A stretch of 64,000 nucleotides of DNA from Cycas panzhihuaensis (lineage: Eukaryota; Cycadophyta): positions 41,423,741-41,487,740 of the forward strand of contig CM041465.1 of assembly GCA_023213395.1 (NCBI GenBank), written 5' to 3'. The notes under the pieces are model-generated. The model was given only the letters and a program-made list of their open reading frames with translations. It was not told the DNA's origin and searched no databases. Shown one piece after another: positions 1 through 9,548 of the stretch. The position numbers and the translations under genes are program-made. Positions within the stretch are counted from its first letter, which is position 1. Each line of letters opens with the position of its first letter.

Positions 1-448
1 ACTAAGGTGTATGATAAGTAAAAGAATGACATTAGATGCTATATTCCTTGCAAAAGTTATTGAACTAATTTGAGATGTACTCACCACCATTATCAGATTT
101 AAGGATCTTGATTTTCATCCCACTTTTATTTTCTATAGTAGCTTTGAACTCTTTGAATATGCCTAGGGCTTAATATTTATTTCTCAAGAAATAGGCCCAC
201 ACTTTTCTTGAGAAGTCATCTATGAAGGTGATGAAATACCAATTACCATTAAGAGATTAGATAGACATAAAACTATAAATATTAGAGTGGAGTAACTCTA
301 ATGATTAGTAAGCTCTCCATACATTCTTGGAAGGGAATTTTTCTCTTTGCTACTTTCCCTTTAAGTAGGCCTCACATATATTCTGATATCTCTTAATATT
401 AGGTAGGTCATGTACCATTTTGAGCCTAGACATGAGGTTCAAGCTTTG
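1..448 (-). pseudogene. Copia 1 integrase, partial (downstream of the LINE)
   Basis: Read on the minus strand this is the retroviral-type integrase core of a Ty1/copia polyprotein. The first catalytic Asp region (FITFIDDFSRK) and the second (KSDNGGEY) can both be seen, preceded by the basic GLLKGKVAKR-type stretch that follows the HHCC finger. There are several in-frame stops, so it is dead. The rest of the core, including the catalytic Glu, and the reverse transcriptase lie outside the left edge. The upstream half of the element resumes at 5611, after the LINE, and again at 17522, after copia A. Copia assignment is secure from domain order (gag-PR-IN); the exact family is not known. Confidence 0.8.
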
Positions 449-463
449 CATATTTAAATGACC
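449..463. repeat. LINE target-site duplication, copy 1
   Basis: The 15-bp sequence CATATTTAAATGACC lies directly against the poly-T (reverse-strand poly-A) end of the LINE. It is repeated exactly at 5596-5610. Joining the outer flanks restores the copia 1 integrase region. Confidence 0.95.
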
Positions 464-826
464 TTTTTTTTTTTGGTAAGATAAAATAAATTTATAGTGG
501 GTTTGAACAGGATCCCACAACCTATTACATCAGAAGATGCTGAGCTAACCAATATATATATGACCGTGACATCCCCACGGTCTAGGCCAGAGAGATAAAT
601 GCCGGGACAAGCCCCGCGGCTAGCTATTACTGATCATATCCTTTTCTACCAGAACCATAAGATCCCTAGGGAACTCACCTCTCCACACTTAACCTTCCCA
701 GTGCCTTGCTCCCCAATTTGCCAAGAAATCAGCTGGCTTGTTGCCTTCTCTCAAAGTGTACCTTATACAGACTTCCTCCAGTCCCTTAATGATCTCTTTG
801 GCGTCATTAAAAAGGGTCTAGAATCT
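464..826 (-). other. LINE 3' untranslated region and poly-A tail
   Basis: About 350 bases between the ORF2 RNase H stop and the poly-A tail. No coding similarity is visible. The 78-codon open frame on the opposite strand at 599-835 is treated as chance. Confidence 0.7.
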
Positions 827-1267
827 CTAGTCTAGAAGGGCCTCCCCTCTCAGAACCTTAAGCACCACCTCCAAATCCCCCTCTAAAATCAAATGCTGGG
901 CATTTCCTTCAGCATCTAGGTCCAGGGCTTTAAACATAGCCCTCATTTCTGCATAATGGTTTGTCTGACATTCATAATAATCCGCAAAAGCCCAAATTGG
1001 AGAGCTAGTACAATCCCTGCAGATACCCCCACCACCCGCTTCCCCGGGGTTCCCTTTAGCCGCCCCATCAAAGTTTACTTTGATCCAGGGCTCCTGGGTC
1101 GCCAATCACGATCTGGGCCTGACTGCCTCAAAATCAGGCTGTATACCCCATTTACTTAGAATCCTACTCTTCGGAAAGGAAATACGTTTTTCTTTCACGT
1201 TCCCAATGTTTTCCTTAATGTCCAAACTTATTCTGTCGAAGATGGCAATCTGGTCCATCTGGGTTCC
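827..1267 (-). pseudogene. LINE ORF2, RNase H domain
   Basis: C-terminal RNase H of the LINE (RVT_3 type), which degrades RNA in RNA:DNA hybrids during reverse transcription. The catalytic pattern is visible: first Asp in VNFDGAAKGNPG, Glu in HYAEMRA, second Asp in LEGDLEVVLK. The Gly-rich GGGGICRD turn follows the first strand. The segment at 1106-1267 is the in-frame linker to the Cys-rich region. It is interrupted by one TGA where Trp is expected just before ATQEPWIKVNF, and a TAG separates it from the upstream domain. The frame is the same as that of the endonuclease and Cys-rich domains. Confidence 0.88.
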
Positions 1268-2068
1268 CTAAAAAATTCTCCAATTTCTCTCCTTCCATAA
1301 ATTCCAAGCCAATATCAGGAGTGCACACATCCAAATGTGGCTCAGTGTTCTACTTCTAAATGGGCTAAGCCAGGCAAGCCATAAGTCAATAGTCTTCTCT
1401 GAGAAAGTCCAGCAAACCTCTAGTTTCCTAAGTAACATCCTCCAGACCTCTCTTGTAAAGGAACACCCAATAAATATATGATCCATAGATTCCTCCTCTA
1501 AGCAACATAATGGGCATCTATTCACCAGCAAAAAGCCTCTCTTTTTTAGATTGTCTATGGTGAGGATTTTGTTCCTGAGGCAGGTCCACCAAAATATGAC
1601 GATCTCAGGAATGATAGGGAGCCTCCAAACACTAGCAAGGGTAGGATTCTTATGATCCCCTCTGGTTAAACAAAGGAAATGATATCCTTGTTTAGCCGTG
1701 TAGTCCCCGGACGGGCCCATAGGCCACACCACCGAATCCGACAAGGGCATTCTAGGAATATAATTCTTACGGAGAATCATTTTTAACTTGTTTATGCTTT
1801 CTTGCAATCTTACTGTTTGAATTTCCTCGAAGGACTTCCATCTCCTATTTTTGCCATTCCCGATCCAATAATCCTTAACATGGGTACCATATTGCCTGAC
1901 ACAGGGACCCATAATAGGATCTAGATCCGGGTAATCCTTAAGTGCTACATCGCAGCACCATACGTCCTCCTAGAATCTGATGGAATTACCATCACCAAGT
2001 CTCCATTTCAAACCATTCCTTATAGTCTTCCATGCTTTTAATATGCTTCTCCAGACTATTGAACCAAC
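1268..2068 (-). pseudogene. LINE ORF2, C-terminal Cys/His region (zf-RVT)
   Basis: The linker after the reverse transcriptase of plant L1 ORF2. The zf-RVT signature is clear near 1480-1590: RNKILTIDNLKKRG, then NRCPLCCLEEESMDHIFIGC, followed by the W-rich tail LWLAWLSPF. The region probably helps bind nucleic acid. The 214-codon uninterrupted part ends at 1268. Upstream, between about 1913 and 2068, the same frame contains stops, one of them at a position where Trp is expected (IRF*EDVWCC). Confidence 0.85.
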
Positions 2069-3655
2069 CTACGAAGCCTCATTCCTGAGGAAAGAACCCC
2101 CTTGAATGTATTTTCTATCCAGGATCTTCTCCCATAGTCTCTGTCCCCCTTTAAATAACTGCCATCCCAATTTAGCCCCTAAAGCGACATTGAAAGGAGA
2201 AGTCCTTCTCAGGTTAAGGCCACCGGCCCATTTCGGGGTGCACACTTTATTCCAGCTTACCAAATGAATTCTATCTTTGCTCTCCGCCCCCGACCAGAGG
2301 AATCTCTTCTGGATAGATTCTATAATGTTTGATATACCTACTGGAACCCTGAATATAGACATCCAAAATACAGGTATGCTTTGCAGCGTCAAAGCTATAA
2401 GCTGGAGCTTTCCGGTTAAGCTCAAAAGCTCAAAGACCTTTCCAACCTTGACTTCCTTTGCATCCTGTCTAAAAGGGGGTTCCACATATCCTTGGACATT
2501 CTCCCAACAAAGAGTGGCAGCCCAAGATAAATTGTGGGGAGCTTTTTAATGCTCATCTCTAAAAGTCTATTGATCCTACCTTGGACATGACCTGGGGTAT
2601 TAATGAAGAAGACATTACTCTTGTTCAAATTTATTTTTTGACTCAAGGCCTCCTCAAAGAGGCCCAATATCTCTTTAAATTTGGAGGCCTCACTTAGAGT
2701 AGCCTTCCCTAAAAAAATATTATCATCCACGAATTGATGATGAATCACATTATCCACACCAGATGTCGGCTTTATACCTTTTATGGCCCCCTGTCTTCTG
2801 ACTGCCTCCAGGGTTCTACCCAGAAGCTCAGCCATCGTAATATACAAGAAGGGGGAGAGAGGGTCTCCCTGCCTCAGCCCCCTAAATCCCGGAAAAAACC
2901 TGGAGGAAGAGCCATTTATAATGACGGAGAATTGCGGGTTACCTATGCATAGTTTTATCCAAGACCGCCAAGTCTCCCCAAAGCCAAATGCCCCAAGGCA
3001 TTCTAACAGACAATCCCAGGAGACCCTATCAAAGGCCTTCGAGAGGTCGATCTTGATAAGCATCACTGGCTCTTTCCTTTCTGCAGCTGAATGGATTGTT
3101 TCATGTACAACAATATAACCACCGTATAGCTGTCTACCCCGAAGAAAACCATCTTGGTTCTGGGAAATGATGTTAGGCATAATTTTCTTCATCCTATTCA
3201 CCAGAACCTTAGTTAAAATTTTATACTTGACATTACAAAGACTTATAGGGCGGAACTCCTCCATCCTTTTTACCCCATCTTTCTTGGGGATAAGGATAAG
3301 GAATGTGGACTGCCACTCTTGCAGAATCTTTCTGTTCACTTGAAATTCCCTCATTGCTTCCATGAGATCCCCTTTAATAATATCCTAGAATTCCTAAAAG
3401 AACCCCGGGGGAAACCCATCGGGACCCGGCGCTTTATCTTTCTTCATACCAAAGAGGGCCACCTTGACCTCATCCTAAGTGAATAGGGCAGCTCCCCATT
3501 CATGAAACACGGGATATTGTTTAGGAACTCTCTCCTCTTATCCCTGCCCTCACCTGGAGGTTTGGTAAAAAGGTCCTTGAAATAGTCACAAGCCAGCTCC
3601 TTCATGCCCTCGACCGAGCTGACAACAGACCCATCATCCTTGAGAAGACTATTGA
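2069..3655 (-). pseudogene. LINE ORF2, reverse transcriptase
   Basis: Reverse transcriptase of the L1 clade. Visible blocks in order: TFLILIPKKDG, FRPISLCNVKYKILTKVL, KIDLSKAFDRVSWDCL (first catalytic Asp), GLRQGDPLSPFLY, HHQFVDDNIFLG (the xxDD box, here FVDD), and the thumb KINLNKSNVFF. Reading on the minus strand, frame +x holds the endonuclease down to about 3660, the frame shifts by one for 3650-2440, and it returns to the original frame for 2485-2069. There are therefore two compensating frameshifts. One stop at about 3390 (EF*DIIKG) sits where Trp is expected. The catalytic residues are unchanged. Confidence 0.92.
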
Positions 3656-4792
3656 TTACATTATTATTCTATGTTTTACTGTGGTCATATGAAAGAATCT
3701 AGTATTTCTATCACCTTCGGCCAGCCAGAGGGCCCTAGATTTTTGTCTCCAATGGATCTCTTCTCTGTTAAGTATCTCCTCCATAGTCTCAGTGAGCTCC
3801 TTCTCTGCCTCGTCTAGCTCCATTGATCTACCCATCCGCTCAATTTGTTCCTCTATGCTTTTCAGGTCCTGGATAGTTTTATCCTTCTGTACATTTATGT
3901 TTTGAAAGACCTCCTTGTTCCAGGCCTTAACTTTTCTTTTAACCCAGTCTAGCTTCTTTGAAAATCTGTACATAGCGTGTCCTTTGATGTCTACATTCCA
4001 CCAATCCTTAATTCTATTCCAAAGGTCTGGGTGGCGAAGCCACATTAATTCAAATCTGAAAGGGGCCCCACTGAATTTAGCCAGGTCAAAAAATTGCAGT
4101 AAGAGGGGCGAGTGGTCCAAACTAATCCTCGGTAATGCCTCTAACGCAAAGTCAGAGAAACACCTCATCCACTCATAATTAACCAGCACCCTATCCAACT
4201 TGATTTGAATAAGGTTGTCCCCTAGCCTCTAGTTGGTCCAGGTGTATGATGCCCCCCTAAGTCTGACATCTTCCAAACCTCCTTGTTGTAGGAAGTCGCC
4301 AAACTCGGCCATGCTAGTGGTCCAACCCCCAGATCCTCCTCTCTTATCTCCAGGGGTTAAAGCCGAGTTAAAGTCACCTGCCAGCAACCATGGAAGCTGG
4401 CAGTCCCTATGGGCTTCGATCAGTCTATCCCAGAGCCTCTTCCTGGCTGTCTGAAGAGTTAGAGCATAAACATTGGTAGCAATCCATGTGCTATTGTTAC
4501 TTTTGTTCGTTAGCCGAACTAAAATAAAGGAGTCCTCAATCAAAAAGGTTTCTCCCAATCAGATAGATGGGTTCCAAAGCACCATCAATCCTCCGATGCC
4601 TTGACAATAGTCCCTCTCTAAGCCAACCGCCTCCTTCCAAATTTTGCTTCTGATCTTTGATCCGTTCTCCTTGCTCAGCTTTGTTTCTTGCAAAAATAAG
4701 AGGTCCAATTGATGTCTAGTTCTCATATCCTTAATTATTCTTTACTTCGATGGGGCATTCAAACCCCTAATATTCCATGACATGAATTTCAT
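3656..4792 (-). pseudogene. LINE ORF2, N-terminal apurinic/apyrimidinic-type endonuclease
   Basis: Endonuclease/exonuclease/phosphatase-family domain that nicks target DNA for target-primed reverse transcription. Visible motifs: MSWNIRGLNAP at the start, LLFLQETKLS (catalytic Glu), WLLAGDFNSAL (Asp-Asn pair), YTWTN, LDRVLVNYEW, LDHSPLLL (catalytic Asp-His), then the linker ending FFHMTTVKHR. In-frame stops occur near 4741 (TAA for Gln), 4560 (TGA for Trp) and 4226 (TAG). The start at 4792 is chosen because its ATG overlaps the ORF1 stop as ATGA; a second Met three codons on matches the usual family start. Confidence 0.92.
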
Positions 4793-5595
4793 CGCTTCTT
4801 TCTCAGTTTCCAAACCTCTGCAGTATCCCCTTTTAGGGGGTCTCTGGCAGCTGTACTAGATCTAAGAATAGGTCCTTCTAGGAATGCTTCCTTTAAAGTT
4901 TTCTGGGTGCCTAAGTCTACCTGAGTAGCCGAATCTTTCTCCCTTTGTAGCCTTGAAGGCGGCCTACCAACCTTCTTCTCGGCCCCCACGTCAGGCATCT
5001 TCTTTTGACATGAGGCCGGATGCTATGGTGAAATAGGGGCTGCCCTACCCAGTATCTCGGTACCATCAACCCCCTGTTCCGCCTCAACCACTGAGGGTAA
5101 ATCTGCCTCCAACTCTGCCATTTTATCCTTCTTTTCCTCCTGCCTAGGATGCTCCTGCAGGTCAATATGGGTCGACTCATCGCCGGAGTGGGGAGGATCC
5201 CTCACTCCATCCCCACCAACTGAGCCCACCTGGGTCTCAGGGGTCTGAGCCACTTGGTCATCCTCCTTCAACAGCGTGTCTTCCATGTTTGGGTCAAAAC
5301 CCAAATTTGGGAGGGAGTCCTCATCTCCTCGGTGTCGGGCATTCAAAACCCACCCCAGTTTCTTAGGGGTTTGAGGCAAGTGGATTTTCTTCTTTCTCAT
5401 CTTTTGAGGACTAAACTCCTGGACACTTCTGGGGTAGATGCCCCAAATTTCTGCAAGTTGAACATCTGAAGTGGTCCATCTCATAAACCAACGGTTGAAC
5501 CCAACTCTTATCCCGCAAAACCATCCGAATTTCATCCAAGAGGGGCTTGTCTAATCTTGCCAGAGCACAAATTCTGGCATTTATGAGCCTACTCC
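4789..5595 (-). pseudogene. LINE ORF1 (gag-like), C-terminal part
   Basis: The C-terminal half of the LINE nucleic-acid-binding protein. From its truncated upstream end it reads LINARICALARLDKPL, then a CCHC knuckle, FRCSTCRNLGHLPQKC (C-x2-C-x4-H-x4-C), near 5420-5470. A frameshift near 5410 leads into a polar, acidic tail (LPQTPKKLGWV, DLQEHPRQEEKKDKM) and finally a basic end (KLRKKR). One stop interrupts it at 5020. The N-terminal RNA-binding part is missing because the element is 5'-truncated at 5595. The apparent Met upstream of 5595 belongs to copia 1, not to the LINE. Confidence 0.85.
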
Positions 5596-5610
5596 CATAT
5601 TTAAATGACC
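5596..5610. repeat. LINE target-site duplication, copy 2
   Basis: Exact second copy of CATATTTAAATGACC, next to the truncated 5' end of the LINE. Confidence 0.95.
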
Positions 5611-5900
5611 TAGCCATTAGTTCCATATGTGGTTTTTAGAGCTATTTGTGATCACATCATACTTTGAATGGGAGAATTCTTTAGGTTCTTACATGCAAGG
5701 GGACTCTTCATCAATTACATCCTTCCCTTGATTAGATTAAGTTAATTTGGCCATGGAATATAATTCATATTATGGAGTAGTGGCAAGGGGGACTCCATCC
5801 AACTTGTATAAGCCACCATCTTCATGTCCTATGGCCATAAGTTTGCCTATAACATGGTCTATAACTTTGTAAATGCCCTTACTAAAGAAGACATCTAAGT
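5611..5900 (-). pseudogene. Copia 1 pre-integrase / integrase finger region
   Basis: Continuation of copia 1 upstream of the LINE insertion (minus strand), connecting the protease at 5902-6165 to the integrase core at 1-448. It should hold the gag-pre-integrase and HHCC finger. Only patchy similarity and stops are visible, so the boundaries are approximate. Confidence 0.5.
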
Positions 5901-5901
5901 T

Positions 5902-6165
5902 CTACTTATCCATTTGGATGATGGAAAGATGGTTTATATTTATACCAGGTACAAGGAACACATTACTTATATGGTGTCTAATGTTGGAGTCCTTCAATGT
6001 TATTAGTACCCTACCAATTTTGGTCATATTGTAAGTTACATTATCCCCAAATATGTCCATTTGAGCGTTGATAGGTTGGGTCTCTTCCAACATTACTTTT
6101 GAATATATCATATGTCTTATTACACCAAAATCAAGGAGCCATGTGATCTCATCAAGTTATGAGGA
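5902..6165 (-). pseudogene. Copia 1 aspartic protease
   Basis: Copia-type retropepsin that would cut the polyprotein. The reading frame runs from WLLDFGVIRHM (active-site DSG altered to DFG) through NVTYNMTKIGRV to ISNVFLVPGININHLSIIQ, the typical copia protease end. The altered Gly-preceding residue and a stop after MDK make it inactive. The gag C-terminus lies directly upstream at 6170-6524. Confidence 0.8.
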
Positions 6166-6524
6166 TAGTGCTACAAAAAATAGGGTATAGGATAAGGAGT
6201 CCTAATCATCTCCCATATTTCCACCTTGTTGTTGATTATTCTATTAGTTCCTTTGATTTTTATTTGAGAACCATTACCTATTTTAAGGTCTTTATCCTTG
6301 TGTAGGCCTTGGATTCCAATTCTGCTGATAGAATTGGCCTTGAGGTTGATATGATAGACCTCCTTATGGGTAGAAAGGGCCTCCTTATTATTGAATAGGA
6401 CCACTTTATTGATAATAAGGACCTCCTTATTATAAAAATAGGGCTCCTTAAGGAGGGCATAGTCCTCCTTGTTGATAAGAAACTCCTTATCTTAGTGTAA
6501 TTAGGACTTCCTTAATGATATGTG
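6166..6524 (-). pseudogene. Copia 1 gag C-terminus with 21-bp coding minisatellite
   Basis: Between the protease and the insertion point of copia A, the minus strand encodes a run of seven-residue units such as KEVLIIN, KVVLFNN, KEALSTH and KEVYHIN (about 6340-6490), followed by a basic, Gly/Ile/Lys-rich tail (KIKGTNRIINNK). The DNA unit is about 21 bp beginning AAGGAGG. Similar units (NHPPFIN, KKNQ) continue on the far side of copia A at 17527-17580, so one array was split by that insertion. No intact CCHC knuckle could be found. Confidence 0.65.
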
Positions 6525-7035
6525 TGAAGAGAAAATATATAACCAAGAAGCAATGTGATAATAGAACTTTAAACCATGCAAAGAACAAATAACATAAATA
6601 AATCAAGCACTCAATAAAGTACACTAAGAGATTCAGGTCTAAGTATAGACCTTTTATTAATCTGAGCAACAACTAAAGAATTACATAGATGAATGAGCCC
6701 CAACTCTTCTCCTCAACTCATCCATGACCATTACATTATGTTCATATATTATATGTGCCATTACATAAGAATATATAGACACAACATTACAAGATACCAC
6801 TTTGCAATTTTACAATACAATGGGCATAAACCATTGGATCAATAAAGACCCCTATAAGACACCCAAAAAAAAAAATCTCGGGGGGTTCTTACCCCTGAAC
6901 CCCCACTTGGGGGGCCACTGGCCTCCAAACCCCCTAGTCAATGGCCCTACAATGAGCCCCATCGACCCCACAAAGGGGCTTAGGTACAATGCCTATACCC
7001 ATGTAACACTTGTAAAGTATTGAACATATCTAACA
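6525..7035 (-). repeat. Copia A 3' LTR
   Basis: 511-bp LTR, more than 70 bp longer than its partner. It carries the AATAAA/TATA arrangement of the family and a G/C-rich block at about 6880-6985 (C-rich on the plus strand, G-rich in the transcript). The adjoining polypurine tract is AATAAGTGGGAGAC on the minus strand, directly before TGTTAG (7036-7049). Confidence 0.93.
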
Positions 7036-7125
7036 GTCTCCCACTTATTAAACACTTTACAAGAAAACTTGCATATACAACCACTGTATGCCAAAATCAT
7101 AAACACCTATTGTAATTATACACCA

Positions 7126-7700
7126 TTAAAGTTTTTTTGTGCTAATAATCTTAGTCAATAAGTCTACAGTATTCTCTTGTGTAGCAATCTTCTGCATGTC
7201 CACCTTGTGATCTTGAACTATTTCCCTTGCAAAATGGAACTGCACATCGATATGCTTCGATTGAGCATGAAAAATGGGGTTCTTTATTAGGTAGATTATA
7301 TTTTGACTGTCACAATCTATCCTCACAGCATCCTACTTAAAGCCAATATCTATGCATAGTCTCTGTAACCAAACCACTTCCTTGTACATATGAGTAGCTA
7401 CTATATATTCTACTTCTGTGCTAGAAAGTACCATAACGTGTTGTCTTTTACTCATCCAGCTGACTGTGCCACCACAAAGAGTAAAAACATACCTACTTAT
7501 AGATCTTCTACTGTTAAGATCTCTAGCCCAATCAACATCAACAAAACCTCTTAGGTTCATTGTTCTACTCTCTATAGGATCTCTTTGATAGAAAATTCCA
7601 TAGTCTGATGTACCTCATAGATACCTGAAAATCTTTTTCATAGCCACCTAATGCTCCCTGCCTAGGTTTGACATATACTTGCTAACTACTCCCAATGCAT
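7126..7700 (-). pseudogene. Copia A RNase H
   Basis: RNase H of the copia polyprotein. Motifs in order: GFVDVDWARD (first Asp), SSTEVEYIVA (Glu), IDCDSQNII (Asp), then KNPIFHAQSKHIDVQFHF and the C-terminal DLLTKIIST. A single TAG in the place of a Gln codon interrupts it at 7330-7332. The region at 7560-7700 is the decayed connection to the RT. Confidence 0.88.
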
Positions 7701-8600
7701 GAGCAATGTTTGGTAGAGTGTAAACCATCACATACATCAGGCTACCAACACCATTGGCATAAGGGATAAATTCCATGTATTCAACTTCTTAGTGATCATT
7801 TGGGTATTGTTTAGCTGATAATTTTAAACTAGTAAGAAGAGGAACATTAACTGGTTTACTATCCTATAACCTAACCGTTGCAATATTATCTGAATGTACT
7901 GTCTTTAGCTAAGCTAAATCTTCCTATTTCTCCTATCCCTTTTAATCTCAATGCCTAAAATAAAATGTACATCACTAAGTTCCTTCATCTCAAAGTGAGA
8001 TGCTAGTTGGTCTTTCACAAGTTGATTCATTCCTTTATTGTTACCAACTAAAAATATGTCATCAGCATATAAAGCTAGAATAACAAAATGATCACCAACC
8101 TGCTTATAATAAACATAATGATCTACTTTGCTACACACAAAGCCATCTGCCAATATGTGTGAATCAAACTTTTGATACGACATCCTTGGTAACTGTTTTA
8201 AGACGTATAATAACTTCTTCAACCTACTGACCAAATTCTCCTTCCCTATAAATTCAAGCCCTTCAAGCTGCAACATATAAATTTCTTCCTTGAGGTCACC
8301 ATAAAGAAATGTAGTCTTCACATCTATTTGATCCACCTTAAGGTCATAGGTAGCTTCTACAATCAATAAAAATCTAATTGAAGTAAAATTTATAACAGGA
8401 GAAAATACCTCACTAAAATATATTCCCTTGACCTAGGAACAACCTTCTACTACCAAATGAGCCTTGTACTTTTCTATAGTACCATCTGCCCAAAACTTCT
8501 CCTTGAAGATCCATTTATTATCAATAGGTTTTCTATCATCAGAAAGATCCACCAAATCCTATGTATTATTTTTATCCAAGGCCATCATTTCTTCTTGCAT
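7701..8600 (-). pseudogene. Copia A reverse transcriptase
   Basis: Copia-type reverse transcriptase. The clearest part (7914-8366) includes QIDVKTTFLYGDLKEEIYM (first Asp), LLYVLKQ, and the catalytic box LALYADDIFLVGNN (YADD), then FEMKELSDVHFILGIEI. Both ends carry stops. The upstream part at 8370-8600 retains only the KW-IFK region with several stops. Confidence 0.9.
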
Positions 8601-8609
8601 GGCCTTCAT

Positions 8610-9307
8610 CTAGAGTTGGCTCTCTTTTGAATATAGAGCCTCCTGAACAATACCTAGATTACCATCTATAGCAGATAAAACATAAGAGGAGTGATGAAAG
8701 TCTTCAAGAATATACCTATCAGGTTGTCTTCTCTCATGAGTTAATCTTCTCAAGATGTGAGTTTCTTGAGGTTGAGCTATCTCTATAGCTGACTCATCCT
8801 CTTCAACTAACTCATATTCTGATGTAGAATCTTCATCCCTTTCTTCAAATTGTACCTTCTTAGAGTGTTCCTCCTTTGGTTCTTCATCCTGCTTTAGAGA
8901 CTTGAACTCCTCTCTAAAGACAACATCATGACTATACATAACCTTTTGTATTTCAAAGTTATAAAGCTTATATCCTTTAACACCATCACCATAGCCAATG
9001 AAAATAGTCTTCTGTGCTTTGAAATTAAGCTTAGTCCTCTACTATTTAGGAACATGCACAAAAGCTTCACATCTAAAAACTCTAAGATGACCAATAAATG
9101 GTTTCTTACCAGACCACACTTCCTCAGTTGTTTTGTATACTAAGGCAGTTATCGATGATCTATTTATCAGGTAGCTTACAGTAATCACAGCCTCTAGCCA
9201 GAATTTCTTCTCTAATCCAATAGCACTGAGCATACTCCTCAATCTCTCTAAAAAGGTCCTATTCATCCTTTTAGCAACTATGTTCTACTGTGGTGTATAG
9301 GGAATTG
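8610..9307 (-). pseudogene. Copia A integrase C-terminal part and linker
   Basis: Integrase remainder downstream of element B: TPQ*NIVAKRMNRTFLERL, KKFWLEAVITVSYLINR, GHLRVFRCEAFVHVP. It is followed by the acidic linker that precedes the RT (EEPKEEHSKKVQFEERDED, RRQPDRYILEDFHHSSY). The third catalytic residue, normally Glu in the AERMNRTL context, reads Lys here (AKRMNRT), so even a repaired frame would lack integrase chemistry. Confidence 0.88.
9303..9307. repeat. Element B target-site duplication, left
   Basis: AATTG, repeated exactly at 15242-15246. The outer flanks rejoin the copia A integrase codons for the IPYTPQ region. Confidence 0.92.
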
Positions 9308-9525
9308 TGTTAGAAATCAACCTGCATAATAATCTTCACAAACAGAACAGAATAGCTCTATAGGATCAAACGGTACCCTTAAGGTACCTCCATTGTATTA
9401 AGAAATATCATTACAACATTCTTTCATATGATACACAATATCTTGTATTTATAATACAAGTCATATTGAAAGAGTAGGACCCACTTACATGTGGGATAAA
9501 TCAAATGTACATTAATATTCTAACA
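9308..9525 (-). repeat. Element B 3' LTR (218 bp)
   Basis: Starts TGTTAGAATATTAATG and ends TTTCTAACA in its own direction. It contains a TATA-like TATAAATAC and the inverted repeat GGTACC-TTAAG-GGTACC. It resembles the 5' LTR only in the first bases, the TATA position and this hairpin. Confidence 0.85.
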
Positions 9526-9545
9526 CTCCCCCTTAATGTACATTT
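9526..9545 (-). other. Element B polypurine tract
   Basis: Minus strand CATTAAGGGGGAG, immediately upstream of the 3' LTR, the expected primer for second-strand synthesis. Confidence 0.8.
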
Positions 9546-9548
9546 GGG

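Larger units (their letters stand above)
464..5595 (-). mobile_element. L1-type LINE, 5'-truncated, with poly-A tail
   Basis: A non-LTR retrotransposon of about 5.1 kb lies on the minus strand between perfect 15-bp target duplications, with an 11-base poly-A tail at 464-474. Order in its own direction: truncated ORF1 with a CCHC knuckle, then ORF2 with apurinic endonuclease, reverse transcriptase, a C-terminal Cys-rich region and RNase H. The C-terminal RNase H is typical of plant L1 elements. The upstream end stops inside ORF1, so the element was 5'-truncated at insertion, as is common in target-primed reverse transcription. It interrupts copia 1 and is one of the least decayed elements here. 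Confidence 0.95.

Noticed and set aside
599-1271. Plus-strand open frames of 63-78 codons
   Set aside because: Opposite the LINE 3' UTR and RNase H; no domain and no conservation visible.
2277-3118. Plus-strand open frames of 72-111 codons
   Set aside because: They lie opposite the LINE reverse transcriptase and have no family signature; shadows of the real minus-strand frame.
5411-5626. Met start of a 71-codon frame upstream of the LINE CCHC knuckle
   Set aside because: The first residues come from copia 1 flank and the duplication, so it is an accidental fusion; ORF1 is truncated at 5595.
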